NCBI GenBank assembly: GCA_030726195.1
Contig: JANREF010000006.1
Span: 1-12,256 of the forward strand
Source: Burkholderiaceae bacterium
GTDB lineage: Bacteria > Pseudomonadota > Gammaproteobacteria > Burkholderiales > Burkholderiaceae_C
Direction of reading: 5' to 3'
DNA: 12,256 nucleotides
Below, piece after piece: positions 1-6,301 of the stretch. A model generated the notes under the pieces. The model searched no databases. It saw only the letters and a program-made list of their open reading frames with translations, and was not told the DNA's origin. The position numbers and the translations under genes were made by a program. How positions within the stretch are numbered: the stretch's first letter is position 1; every line of letters begins with the position of its first letter.

Positions 1-43
1 GTTCAGATGCACCGCTTATCGCCAGTTACGCACGGGGTAGATT

Positions 44-1036
44 TTACTGCACAGTGAGTTGCTGCTGTGCCACCAGAGTTGATGGCGTGTCCACACGGGG
101 GGGATTGAGTGTGCGCTGGGTGGCGGCGCTTGCCGATGCGGGCGCAGGCCTGGCTGCCGCTCCGGTTTGAATGTCAGGCGCGGCGCTGGGCGCGGACGTG
201 GGCGAGGCTGTGGGTGAAGATGCGGCTGGTGCAGGCTTGTCGCGCAGCGTCAGCCCGCGTTTGTAGGTGGGCAAGTCGAACGGCGCCAACACTTTGTGCA
301 TGCGCTCGTAGACGCGCAACACCTTGTTCACGTAAAAACTGCCGTCAACGGTAACTGCGCCCACGTAGTAGCGCAATCCGCCTTCTACTGAGCCACCAGC
401 ACGGCGTATGCATTCTTGCAACACCATGGCTCCCACACGCAGGTTGGCCACGGGGTCAAAGGCGGCCATGGTGCCGCCAAAGGCTTCGAACTTGTCGACA
501 TGCACACGGGTGAGCACTTGCATGAGCCCTTGCGCGCCCACAGGACTTTGCGCAAATGGGTTGAAGCGCGACTCGACCGCCATGATGGCCAGCAGCAAGG
601 CGGGGTCTATATCCATGCGCTCGCCAATGTCGTGGGCTTCGGCCACCAATACGGCCAATGGCTCTTGGGCCACGCGGTACTGCCGGGCAATCCATTTGGT
701 GAGCACGGCTTGGTGCTGTGGCAAGTCGGTGAGTGAGGCCACACTGGCCCTGTCGGCCGCCGTGGGCTCGCCGGGGAGGGATTGAGACTCTGTGAGCCTG
801 CTTTCCTGGCGGTTTTGAAGAAAGTCCAGCAGTTGTTCTTCAGCCGGTTCGCGAACCGCGTCTTGACTGACAAACAGCACCACCACACACACAATGCCCA
901 CGCCTGCCATGGCGAAGCCACTGTGCGCGATACGCCACATCCAATGCGCGAAAGCAGCTGGCGCTTTGGCCAAAGTCAGACGCGGTGCGCCTGGCTGGGG
1001 CTGCCTTGATGCAATAGACGTGTTGAAAAGGCTCAT
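44..1036 (-). CDS. Membrane-anchored SLT-domain lytic transglycosylase
   Basis: 330-residue protein. Residues about 40-57 form one hydrophobic segment after a basic N-terminus, so it is probably an inner-membrane anchor with the rest in the periplasm. The SLT (lysozyme-like) domain covers about 125-250. The catalytic glutamate is E155 in AVESRFNP, followed by the family's GAQGLMQV at 167-174. The usual AYNAG-type motif appears here as RYYVGA (about 222-227), a form I associate with a Burkholderiales subfamily. Such enzymes cleave the MurNAc-GlcNAc bond of peptidoglycan with 1,6-anhydro product formation. Residues about 267-307 are a Pro/Ala/Ser/Thr-rich low-complexity tail, perhaps a wall-spanning linker. 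The ATG at 1036 has no good Shine-Dalgarno close by; an AAGGG lies about 20 nt upstream. It is transcribed alone, from its own promoter at 1152-1179. Family call is firm, exact role unknown. Confidence 0.9.
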   Translation of the reverse strand: MSLFNTSIASRQPQPGAPRLTLAKAPAAFAHWMWRIAHSGFAMAGVGIVCVVVLFVSQDAVREPAEEQLLDFLQNRQESRLTESQSLPGEPTAADRASVASLTDLPQHQAVLTKWIARQYRVAQEPLAVLVAEAHDIGERMDIDPALLLAIMAVESRFNPFAQSPVGAQGLMQVLTRVHVDKFEAFGGTMAAFDPVANLRVGAMVLQECIRRAGGSVEGGLRYYVGAVTVDGSFYVNKVLRVYERMHKVLAPFDLPTYKRGLTLRDKPAPAASSPTASPTSAPSAAPDIQTGAAARPAPASASAATQRTLNPPRVDTPSTLVAQQQLTVQ

Positions 1037-1067
1037 GCAAGTGGTGGTCGGTTCGCCCTTACCGCGG

Positions 1068-1079
1068 CCCTTTAAAGGG
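1068..1079. repeat. 12-bp perfect palindrome in the transglycosylase leader
   Basis: CCCTTTAAAGGG is a perfect 12-bp palindrome. It lies between the predicted transcription start (about 1145) and the ATG at 1036, so it could be an operator or a leader element. It has no loop and no T tract, so it is not an intrinsic terminator. Function is unknown. Confidence 0.35.
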
Positions 1080-1151
1080 GCTCAAGCGGCGGGGCTGGTG
1101 CAGGCGAGAGTTTGGGCTGGCCTGCTTGGACTGTGTAGTTGACGTGCTTTG

Positions 1152-1179
1152 ATTTTAGAAACCGCCAAATGAAAGTCAA
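1152..1179 (-). promoter_or_regulatory. Sigma70-type promoter of the lytic transglycosylase gene
   Basis: On the minus strand there is TTGACT (1174-1179), a 16-nt spacer and TAAAAT (1152-1157), each matching consensus at 5 of 6 positions. The predicted start of transcription is near 1145, giving a leader of about 110 nt before the ATG at 1036. Directly upstream on the same strand (1180-1217) is a very A/T-rich tract that could act as an UP element. Seen in sequence; activity is inferred. Confidence 0.65.
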
Positions 1180-1433
1180 TGCTTAGATATTTGTTTTTAA
1201 TGGTTATTTTTATATAAGCCCGTGAATACTGACCATTTCCAACGACTTAGAGGGTATATCGGTTTTGAATTCCCACTCGTGGTTCGCCCAGTTGTGGCGG
1301 GCTTACCACTTCGCATGTTGTTTCTTGAAAGTGCGCTTGATCGGTTTGGCCCGTCGCTGGGCAGTAGGTCGGTGGCGCAAGAGGGTGAGGCGGTGCCGGT
1401 GGTCGCCCGCGTTGCGCCATGGCGTCTTGGCGA

Positions 1434-2279
1434 TCAGGCGGTGGCCAGATTGATGCGTTGTGTGTCGCCGGGCGTGGCGCGGCTGAGTCTGAGCAGCTGG
1501 GCGCGTGGTGCGCGTGGGGCGGCGTGGCCGTGTGCTGCGCCGTGGTCGGTATCCCAGTCGCTCAACACATGTCGCGTCAGACCATGGGCCATGGCGTGGT
1601 CTAGGCCGGTGTGCGTGTGGCCATGGATGACCGTGGTGGCTTGGGCTAGGGCTGCGCTCTGCGCCACGGCCGAGGCGGTGACGTCTGGCAGCTGGTTGCT
1701 CGCGCTCATGGCTTGCATGCGTTGGCTGCTTTGGTCGCGCATGGCTTGCGCTTGTGCCAGTCGCTCGCTCAGCTTGTGTTTTAAAAAGGCTTGCTGCCAC
1801 TGGGGGTTGCGCACCTGTGCCCTGAAGGCTTGGTAGGCTTGGTCGCTGGTGCACCAACGGTCGCCGTGTGCCAGCAAATACCGATGGCCGTGCCAATCCA
1901 GCACGGTTTCTTCGGCCAAGGGCGTGACGCCACTGGCCTGGAAGAAGCGCTGGCCCAGTAAAAAGTCGCGGTTGCCCACAATCATGTACAACTGCATGCG
2001 CTGGCTGGCCGCACGCAGTTGTTCGGTGCAGGTTTGCCAGAAGGTGGCATTGCGTTGGTCGTCGCTGGACAGCTGGTCTGTTTGAGCGGTGTCTAGCACG
2101 TCATCGCCCACCCAGACCTCAAAGAAGTCGCCCAAAATAAACAAGGCATCACATTGGGCCTGCGCCAAATAGTGATGCCAAGTCTGTGCCGTCTGTGGTG
2201 TGCTGGCTTGCAAGTGCAAGTCAGACACCAGATCCGCGCATGCCCAATCGGGCGAGGCGGTGATGTGGCTGGACATCAT
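1434..2279 (-). CDS. lpxH: UDP-2,3-diacylglucosamine diphosphatase (lipid A synthesis)
   Basis: 281 residues, somewhat longer than the roughly 240 of E. coli LpxH. It hydrolyses UDP-2,3-diacylglucosamine to lipid X and UMP at the inner face of the inner membrane, the fourth step of lipid A synthesis. The metallophosphoesterase metal motifs appear in order: DLH (20-22), GD (50-51), GNRD (102-105), AHGD (137-140) and GHTH (220-223), then the LpxH-typical LSDWD (239-243). The start at 2279 (ATG ATG, so 2276 is equivalent) places the first motif near the N-terminus as in homologues. An in-frame TTG at 2348 would add 23 unconvincing residues and overlap ppiB. No strong Shine-Dalgarno is visible. 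It lies 58 nt after ppiB, last in the envelope cluster. The extra C-terminal residues after 250 are Ala/His/Arg-rich and not recognised. Confidence 0.92.
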   Translation of the reverse strand: MMSSHITASPDWACADLVSDLHLQASTPQTAQTWHHYLAQAQCDALFILGDFFEVWVGDDVLDTAQTDQLSSDDQRNATFWQTCTEQLRAASQRMQLYMIVGNRDFLLGQRFFQASGVTPLAEETVLDWHGHRYLLAHGDRWCTSDQAYQAFRAQVRNPQWQQAFLKHKLSERLAQAQAMRDQSSQRMQAMSASNQLPDVTASAVAQSAALAQATTVIHGHTHTGLDHAMAHGLTRHVLSDWDTDHGAAHGHAAPRAPRAQLLRLSRATPGDTQRINLATA

Positions 2280-2337
2280 CGCTTTAGGCCAATGCGGCAA
2301 TGCGGGCGGGCTTGCGGCTGCGTGTTGCTGTTCGCAA

Positions 2338-2844
2338 TTACAGCGCAACCGCCTTCTCGATGATGAGGTCGGTTTTGGGCACGTCGTCGTGGAAGCCTTT
2401 GCGCCCAGTGTCTACGCCCTTGAGGGTGTCCACAATGTCGGTGCCAGACACCACTTTGCCAAACACGGCGTAGCCCCAGCCTTGGATGCTGGGCGCGGTG
2501 TGGTTGAGGAAGTCGTTGTTGGCCACGTTGATGAAAAACTGGGCACTGGCTGAATGCGGGTCTTGGGTGCGCGCCATGGCCAAGGTGTACTTGTTGTTTT
2601 TCAGGCCGTTGTTGGCTTCGTTGCGAATGGGCTCGTCGCTGTCTTTTTGCGTCATGCCGGGCTCAAAGCCACCGCCTTGCACCATGAAGTTGTCGATGAC
2701 GCGGTGAAAAATCGTGCCATCGTAGTGGCCCTTGTTCACGTAAGACAAAAAGTTGGCCGTGCTGATGGGCGCGTGCTCTTGGTCGAGCTCGATGGTGATG
2801 ACGCCGTGGTCAGCAATGTGTAGTTCTACTTGGGGGTTGGCCAT
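2338..2844 (-). CDS. ppiB: Cytoplasmic cyclophilin-type peptidyl-prolyl isomerase
   Basis: 168 residues, the usual size of PpiB, with no signal peptide, so it is expected in the cytoplasm. It catalyses cis-trans isomerisation of peptidyl-proline bonds. Cyclophilin signatures are clear: [14 protein letters not shown] at 46-59 with the catalytic arginine at R48, AQFFIN at 101-106, and [10 protein letters not shown] at 122-131. A GGAG Shine-Dalgarno lies 10 nt before the ATG, inside the end of ppiA, whose stop is only 4 nt upstream, so the two are almost certainly co-transcribed. It is clearly paralogous to the preceding ppiA and probably arose by tandem duplication. Confidence 0.95.
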   Translation of the reverse strand: MANPQVELHIADHGVITIELDQEHAPISTANFLSYVNKGHYDGTIFHRVIDNFMVQGGGFEPGMTQKDSDEPIRNEANNGLKNNKYTLAMARTQDPHSASAQFFINVANNDFLNHTAPSIQGWGYAVFGKVVSGTDIVDTLKGVDTGRKGFHDDVPKTDLIIEKAVAL

Positions 2845-2848
2845 GGTG

Positions 2849-3478
2849 TTATTGCTCCAAAGTGGCGGTTTGAATCACGACAGGTACTTTGGGTACGTCG
2901 GATGGGAAGGGGCCTGCTGCGCCAGTGGCAACAGAGCGAATGGCGTTGACAACGTCCATACCCTCAACCACTGTGCCGAACGCCACGTAGCCGTAGCCTT
3001 GCATGGTGGGGGCGCGGTAGTCTAGGAAGGCGTTGTCAACGACGTTGATGAAAAACTGTGCAGTTGCAGAGTTGGGGTCTTGCGTGCGCGCCATGGCAAT
3101 GGTGCCCACAGTGTTGCGCGGTGCGCCGTTGGCCAAGGCTTGTTGGCCTTCGTGAGCAATGCCCGCGCGGGTGGGCTTTTGCTGAAACTGGGGTGTAAAG
3201 CCGCCGCCTTGAATCATGAAGTTGCCAATTACGCGGTGGAAAATAGTGCCGTCGTAGTGCTTGTCGCGCACGTACTGCATGAAGTTGGCCGCCGTTTTGG
3301 GCGCAGCCTTGGCGTCTAGCTCGAGCACAATCACGCCTTGGTTGGTTTGCAGGCGCACGCGTGGTTTGTCGGCGTTGGCATGTGCGCCAACGCTGGCTAC
3401 TGCCAGCGCTGCGCCTGCCAGCGACAGTACAGCTCTCCTGGCGATGTGTGTGCTAAAGAGCGGGACAAGCGAGTTCAT
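2849..3478 (-). CDS. ppiA: Exported (periplasmic) cyclophilin-type peptidyl-prolyl isomerase
   Basis: 209 residues. The N-terminus looks like a Sec signal peptide: basic residues at 14-15, a hydrophobic core at about 16-31, and probable cleavage after AHA at about 34. The mature domain is a cyclophilin with [14 protein letters not shown] at 80-93 (catalytic R82), AQFFINV at 140-146 and [10 protein letters not shown] at 161-170. It should speed proline isomerisation during folding of periplasmic or outer-membrane proteins. Its ATG overlaps the stop of the L,D-transpeptidase gene (ATGA), and GAAGGT lies about 6 nt upstream, so translational coupling is likely. Assignment as ppiA rather than another exported cyclophilin rests on the signal peptide and on the neighbouring ppiB. 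Confidence 0.92.
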   Translation of the reverse strand: MNSLVPLFSTHIARRAVLSLAGAALAVASVGAHANADKPRVRLQTNQGVIVLELDAKAAPKTAANFMQYVRDKHYDGTIFHRVIGNFMIQGGGFTPQFQQKPTRAGIAHEGQQALANGAPRNTVGTIAMARTQDPNSATAQFFINVVDNAFLDYRAPTMQGYGYVAFGTVVEGMDVVNAIRSVATGAAGPFPSDVPKVPVVIQTATLEQ

Positions 3479-4953
3479 GCGTTACCTTCGTAAAAAATGC
3501 GCCATGTGTTGCCCTCAAGACGCCAGTACTGGCGCTTGTTGACGCTGGCTTGGTTGGGCTTGAGCTGTTCGGCGTAGTTCACCACCACCACTTGTTCTTC
3601 GTCTTGCCAGCTCACAACTGTGATGTCGGTTTGACGGCTTTGAGGCGTTGCCTCTTTTTTGATGGTGGGCCACCAGTAGCTCAGTGCTTTGCCACGGCGG
3701 AAGAACTTGTCGCTGTAAGCGTCGCGCAGCGCGGCCAAGTTTTGAGTTTGGCGGTGATGCTGCCACTGCGCAAAGCTGGTGTGAAAGCCTGCGGGCATTG
3801 CACTGGAGGCGACGTCGTTGTGTGAGACTGCGGCCGTGAGCGGGGCGGATGCGCGGCTGGCATCTACCCACGTGAGCGACTGTGCAATCAGCACAGGCGT
3901 TGAGCGGATGTCGGCGTCTTCCAGCAAGCGAGTGATGTCGGGGTTAGACAGCACCACGCAGCCTTCGGATGCCAGCGGCGCGCGCACATATTGCGCGGTG
4001 GGCGTGCCGTGCAGCCAGATGCCATCACCTGTTTTTTTGCGAAGAATGTCTAAGGCGTTTGGGTAGTTCAGGGGCAAGGCACCGCGCCCGTATAAGTCGG
4101 GCAGCTGTTCGTCGGCCAAGATGCTGGTGATGAAGTACACGCCCAGTGGTGTGCGGCCGTCGCCCTCCACAAACTTGCCCACGCCGTTTTTACCCACCGA
4201 CATGTACACATCTTTAACCAGCACCATGTTGGCGGGCTTGCCTGCTGGGGCTGTGTTCTTAAACCAGTACAAGCGCGAGCGCGAGGCGTCTACTGCAATG
4301 ACGTTGCGCGTGGACGGTGGCAATGCCAAGAAGTTGCTCGGCAAGGTGCCGGGTTTCGGTACTTCGGTCAGGGCCTGCAGGCGCAGCTGCGACTCGCGCA
4401 GCAACACCGCCAGCTGTTTGGCCTGCGCACTGTTTTTAGGCGCCAAGCTGCCCACGTCCACCGGCGTGCTGGTGCTCACGGCCAGCAAGTCGGCGTACAG
4501 CAACTGTGCCAATTGGAAGTTGGGGTAGTCGTTGGTGAGGGTCTGGGCATCGAGCAGCGCTTGCGCGCGCTCGCCACTGCGCAGCGACTGGTAAATGGCA
4601 ATCAGGCGCGCCTCTGCACTGCCACGTAGGGCACCGGTCTGAAGGGGCGCGGCTGGCGTGGTGGCGGCACCGTCTATAGATAAAGACCACGCGGGCACAG
4701 CCGGTGCCGAGCGGCTGTGGGTGAGCCGGTCTAGAAGGGAGCCCGAGCTTGCCGCCGCGCCCACACTTTGAGCGGCATCACGTGGTGGGCCGTCGTCATT
4801 GGAGCCCCAACCCAGCATGATGGCAATGCCCAACAAGCCTGCGGCTGCAAGCCACCACAACACGCGCTTGAGTCTTGCAACAGACAGGCGCGCTGCAGGC
4901 TGCTCGTCTTGCGGAGCAGTTGCTGCCATGCGGGGGGCTTGCATCAGTGTCAT
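3475..4953 (-). CDS. YkuD-type L,D-transpeptidase family protein with C-terminal NTF2-like domain
   Basis: 492 residues. Residues 31-48 form one N-terminal membrane segment, so the bulk should be periplasmic. Residues about 110-160 are helical and TPR-like. A YkuD catalytic domain runs from about 217 to 365: VIAVDASRSRLYWF (218-231), GRTPLGVYFI (266-275), WLHGT (313-317) with H315, and ASEGCVVLSN (328-337) with the nucleophile C332. After a linker, about 385-492 looks like the NTF2/SnoaL-type fold found at the C-terminus of Csd6-like enzymes. The family cross-links or trims peptidoglycan stem peptides; which reaction applies here is open, because the motif after the cysteine lacks the usual Arg. 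The start has a TAAGGA Shine-Dalgarno made partly of the stop codon of the upstream TPR gene. It overlaps ppiA by 4 nt. Confidence 0.88.
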   Translation of the reverse strand: MTLMQAPRMAATAPQDEQPAARLSVARLKRVLWWLAAAGLLGIAIMLGWGSNDDGPPRDAAQSVGAAASSGSLLDRLTHSRSAPAVPAWSLSIDGAATTPAAPLQTGALRGSAEARLIAIYQSLRSGERAQALLDAQTLTNDYPNFQLAQLLYADLLAVSTSTPVDVGSLAPKNSAQAKQLAVLLRESQLRLQALTEVPKPGTLPSNFLALPPSTRNVIAVDASRSRLYWFKNTAPAGKPANMVLVKDVYMSVGKNGVGKFVEGDGRTPLGVYFITSILADEQLPDLYGRGALPLNYPNALDILRKKTGDGIWLHGTPTAQYVRAPLASEGCVVLSNPDITRLLEDADIRSTPVLIAQSLTWVDASRASAPLTAAVSHNDVASSAMPAGFHTSFAQWQHHRQTQNLAALRDAYSDKFFRRGKALSYWWPTIKKEATPQSRQTDITVVSWQDEEQVVVVNYAEQLKPNQASVNKRQYWRLEGNTWRIFYEGNA

Positions 4954-4964
4954 GCAGTCTGTCC

Positions 4965-6035
4965 TTAGCGCACGGACTCTTTGGCAATCAACCAGCGACC
5001 ACCTTCAAGCACCATGTCCAAACGCTTGACGCTGGTGCCATTGAAGGTGTCGGATGTGTAGGCTTGCGAGAAGTCGGCCGTGGCAGTTTTGCCATTGAGG
5101 TTGACGCGCAGGTTGACTATCTTGACGTTGATGCGCTTGCGCGGCACGATGCGCTCGGTGCGCTGTTGCTTCCAGTCGCCCAGCGTCAAGCCGCGACCTG
5201 GGTCAAACGATGCACTGTAGGCCGACAAGTAGCTGTCGATGTCGCGCGCCGACCAAGCCGCGGCCCAAATCAACACGCTGTCTTTGATGTCTTGTTCGGC
5301 TTTGGCAGTGGCCTTCTCGCCGTCACTGGCCCCAGCTGGCGCGGACGCTGCAGGCGTGGCTGCTTGGGTTTGTGTGTTGGATTCTGCCTGGGCTGGCGTC
5401 GCCGCCGCTGGCTTGGCCATGGCAACGATCACGTTGTCCTGTGGCTTGGCCCCAGGTGTGAGGTTGCCCAACAAGGTCATTTGCGGTGCATTGGGTGTGT
5501 TGGCGCCGTCCACCTGCAAGGCTTTGCCGTAATTCTTTTTGGCCAGCGCTGCGTAGACATCGGCCATGTTTTTGTGTGCGGCCGCGTAGGAGGGGTTGGT
5601 CAGAATGGCGCGCTCGAACGCGGCTTTGGCTTTTTCCAAATCACCCTTGGCTGCAAACAGCACGCCCAAGTTGTTGTGTGGCTCTGGCAGCTCGGGGTAT
5701 TTCTCGGTCATGTCCTCAAACAGGGCAATCGCACCACGCGTGTCACCGGTTTGGGCCTTGATGACGCCTTCAAAGAACATGAGCTGCACGTCTTTTGGGT
5801 TGTCATTTTTGGCTTTTTTGACCAGTTCTAAAGCCCGAGCGGACTCGCCAGTGGACAGGGCTTGCTTGATATCGGCGTAATGTTGCGTTGCACTCCACGC
5901 ATGGGTGCTGGCCCACACCGCGGCGCAGGCTACGCCGGCGCTCACGGCGATAGTGCTAAAGCTGCGCTTGGCGCGTCGCGCCAATGTCAGGCGGGACGGC
6001 TTGGATGGGATGGCTTGGGGTGTTGGGTTAGGCAT
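4965..6035 (-). CDS. Exported TPR protein with C-terminal NTF2-like domain
   Basis: 356 residues from the ATG at 6035. A basic stretch (20-24) and hydrophobic core (about 27-47) ending AWSA at 46-49 look like a Sec signal peptide or anchor. About three TPR units cover 50-172, including PHNNLGVLFAAKGDLEKA (119-136) and the next unit ending AAAHKNMADVYAAL. A Pro/Ala/Gln/Thr-rich linker follows (about 205-240). The last 110 residues resemble the C-terminal domain of the neighbouring L,D-transpeptidase (W, D-x-Y, F and W-x-I landmarks). It is probably a periplasmic scaffold or partner for that enzyme. The start is uncertain: ATG at 6065 (10 residues longer) and TTG at 6089 are in frame, but none has a strong Shine-Dalgarno, and 6035 gives the most normal signal peptide. 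It is first in the envelope cluster. Specific function is not known to me. Confidence 0.82.
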   Translation of the reverse strand: MPNPTPQAIPSKPSRLTLARRAKRSFSTIAVSAGVACAAVWASTHAWSATQHYADIKQALSTGESARALELVKKAKNDNPKDVQLMFFEGVIKAQTGDTRGAIALFEDMTEKYPELPEPHNNLGVLFAAKGDLEKAKAAFERAILTNPSYAAAHKNMADVYAALAKKNYGKALQVDGANTPNAPQMTLLGNLTPGAKPQDNVIVAMAKPAAATPAQAESNTQTQAATPAASAPAGASDGEKATAKAEQDIKDSVLIWAAAWSARDIDSYLSAYSASFDPGRGLTLGDWKQQRTERIVPRKRINVKIVNLRVNLNGKTATADFSQAYTSDTFNGTSVKRLDMVLEGGRWLIAKESVR

Positions 6036-6073
6036 GGCTCGTGTGCTCAAGTGTGGGTAAAACATGATCGATA

Positions 6074-6088
6074 TGAATATTATTCTCA
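6074..6088. promoter_or_regulatory. Fur-box-like palindrome at the head of the envelope cluster
   Basis: TGAATAT-T-ATTCTCA matches the 7-1-7 Fur consensus TGATAATnATTATCA at 11 of 14 arm positions and contains the perfect palindrome GAATA-A-TATTC on the minus strand. It lies just upstream of the likely start of the TPR gene and downstream of the TACAAT candidate -10, where a repressor could block transcription. Short A/T-rich palindromes arise by chance, so this is tentative. Confidence 0.25.
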
Positions 6089-6136
6089 AGCGGGGGCTGT
6101 ACAGGGCTTGGGCTGCTGTGCCTCGGACCTCGCGCT

Positions 6137-6142
6137 ATTGTA
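6137..6142 (-). promoter_or_regulatory. Candidate -10 box for the TPR-LDT-ppiA-ppiB-lpxH cluster
   Basis: TACAAT on the minus strand (5 of 6 to TATAAT), in the context GGCTACAATAGCG. Transcription would start near 6130, leaving a leader of about 95 nt before the ATG at 6035. The stretch where a -35 box should be is GC-rich and shows no TTGACA-like hexamer, which is common in this group but lowers confidence. Confidence 0.4.
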
Positions 6143-6238
6143 GCCAGTCGGCGCGCCCGCTGCCCGGGCCAGCCCCTGCGAATGGGCCGCAGCAGCAAGG
6201 GTATTCGGTGCCCGACATGGTCTCGGTGAAAACCAAGG

Positions 6239-6267
6239 CAGACACAAGCGGCTGAGCACCGTAGAAT
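6239..6267 (+). promoter_or_regulatory. Candidate sigma70 promoter of cysS
   Basis: CAGACA (6239-6244, keeping the GACA part of the -35 consensus), a 17-nt spacer and TAGAAT (6262-6267, 5 of 6). Transcription would start near 6274, giving a short leader of about 28 nt. The position between two divergent genes and the exact spacing support it. Confidence 0.5.
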
Positions 6268-6301
6268 TCCGGGCTGTCTTGCGTTTGATCGCCTTTTGCT
6301 T

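Larger units (their letters stand above)
1037..1433. other. Intergenic region between lpxH and the transglycosylase gene
   Basis: About 400 nt with no credible gene. The reading frames through 1222-1433 on both strands are Arg- or Trp/Cys-rich, lack recognisable motifs, and continue as out-of-frame shadows into lpxH. The right part (about 1240-1433) is unremarkable GC-rich sequence just past the lpxH stop, without a clear intrinsic terminator. The middle (1180-1220) is the most A/T-rich stretch I noticed in the window. The left part holds the promoter at 1152-1179 and the palindrome at 1068-1079. Confidence 0.7.

Noticed and set aside
1..43. Terminator or further gene beyond the lytic transglycosylase stop
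   Set aside because: Only 43 nt are visible, with no inverted repeat, T tract or reading frame that can be judged.
1222..1836. 204-codon plus-strand frame over the lpxH 3' end and the spacer
   Set aside because: Its Trp/Cys/Arg/Ser-rich composition without motifs, and its overlap with the antisense of lpxH, mark it as a shadow.
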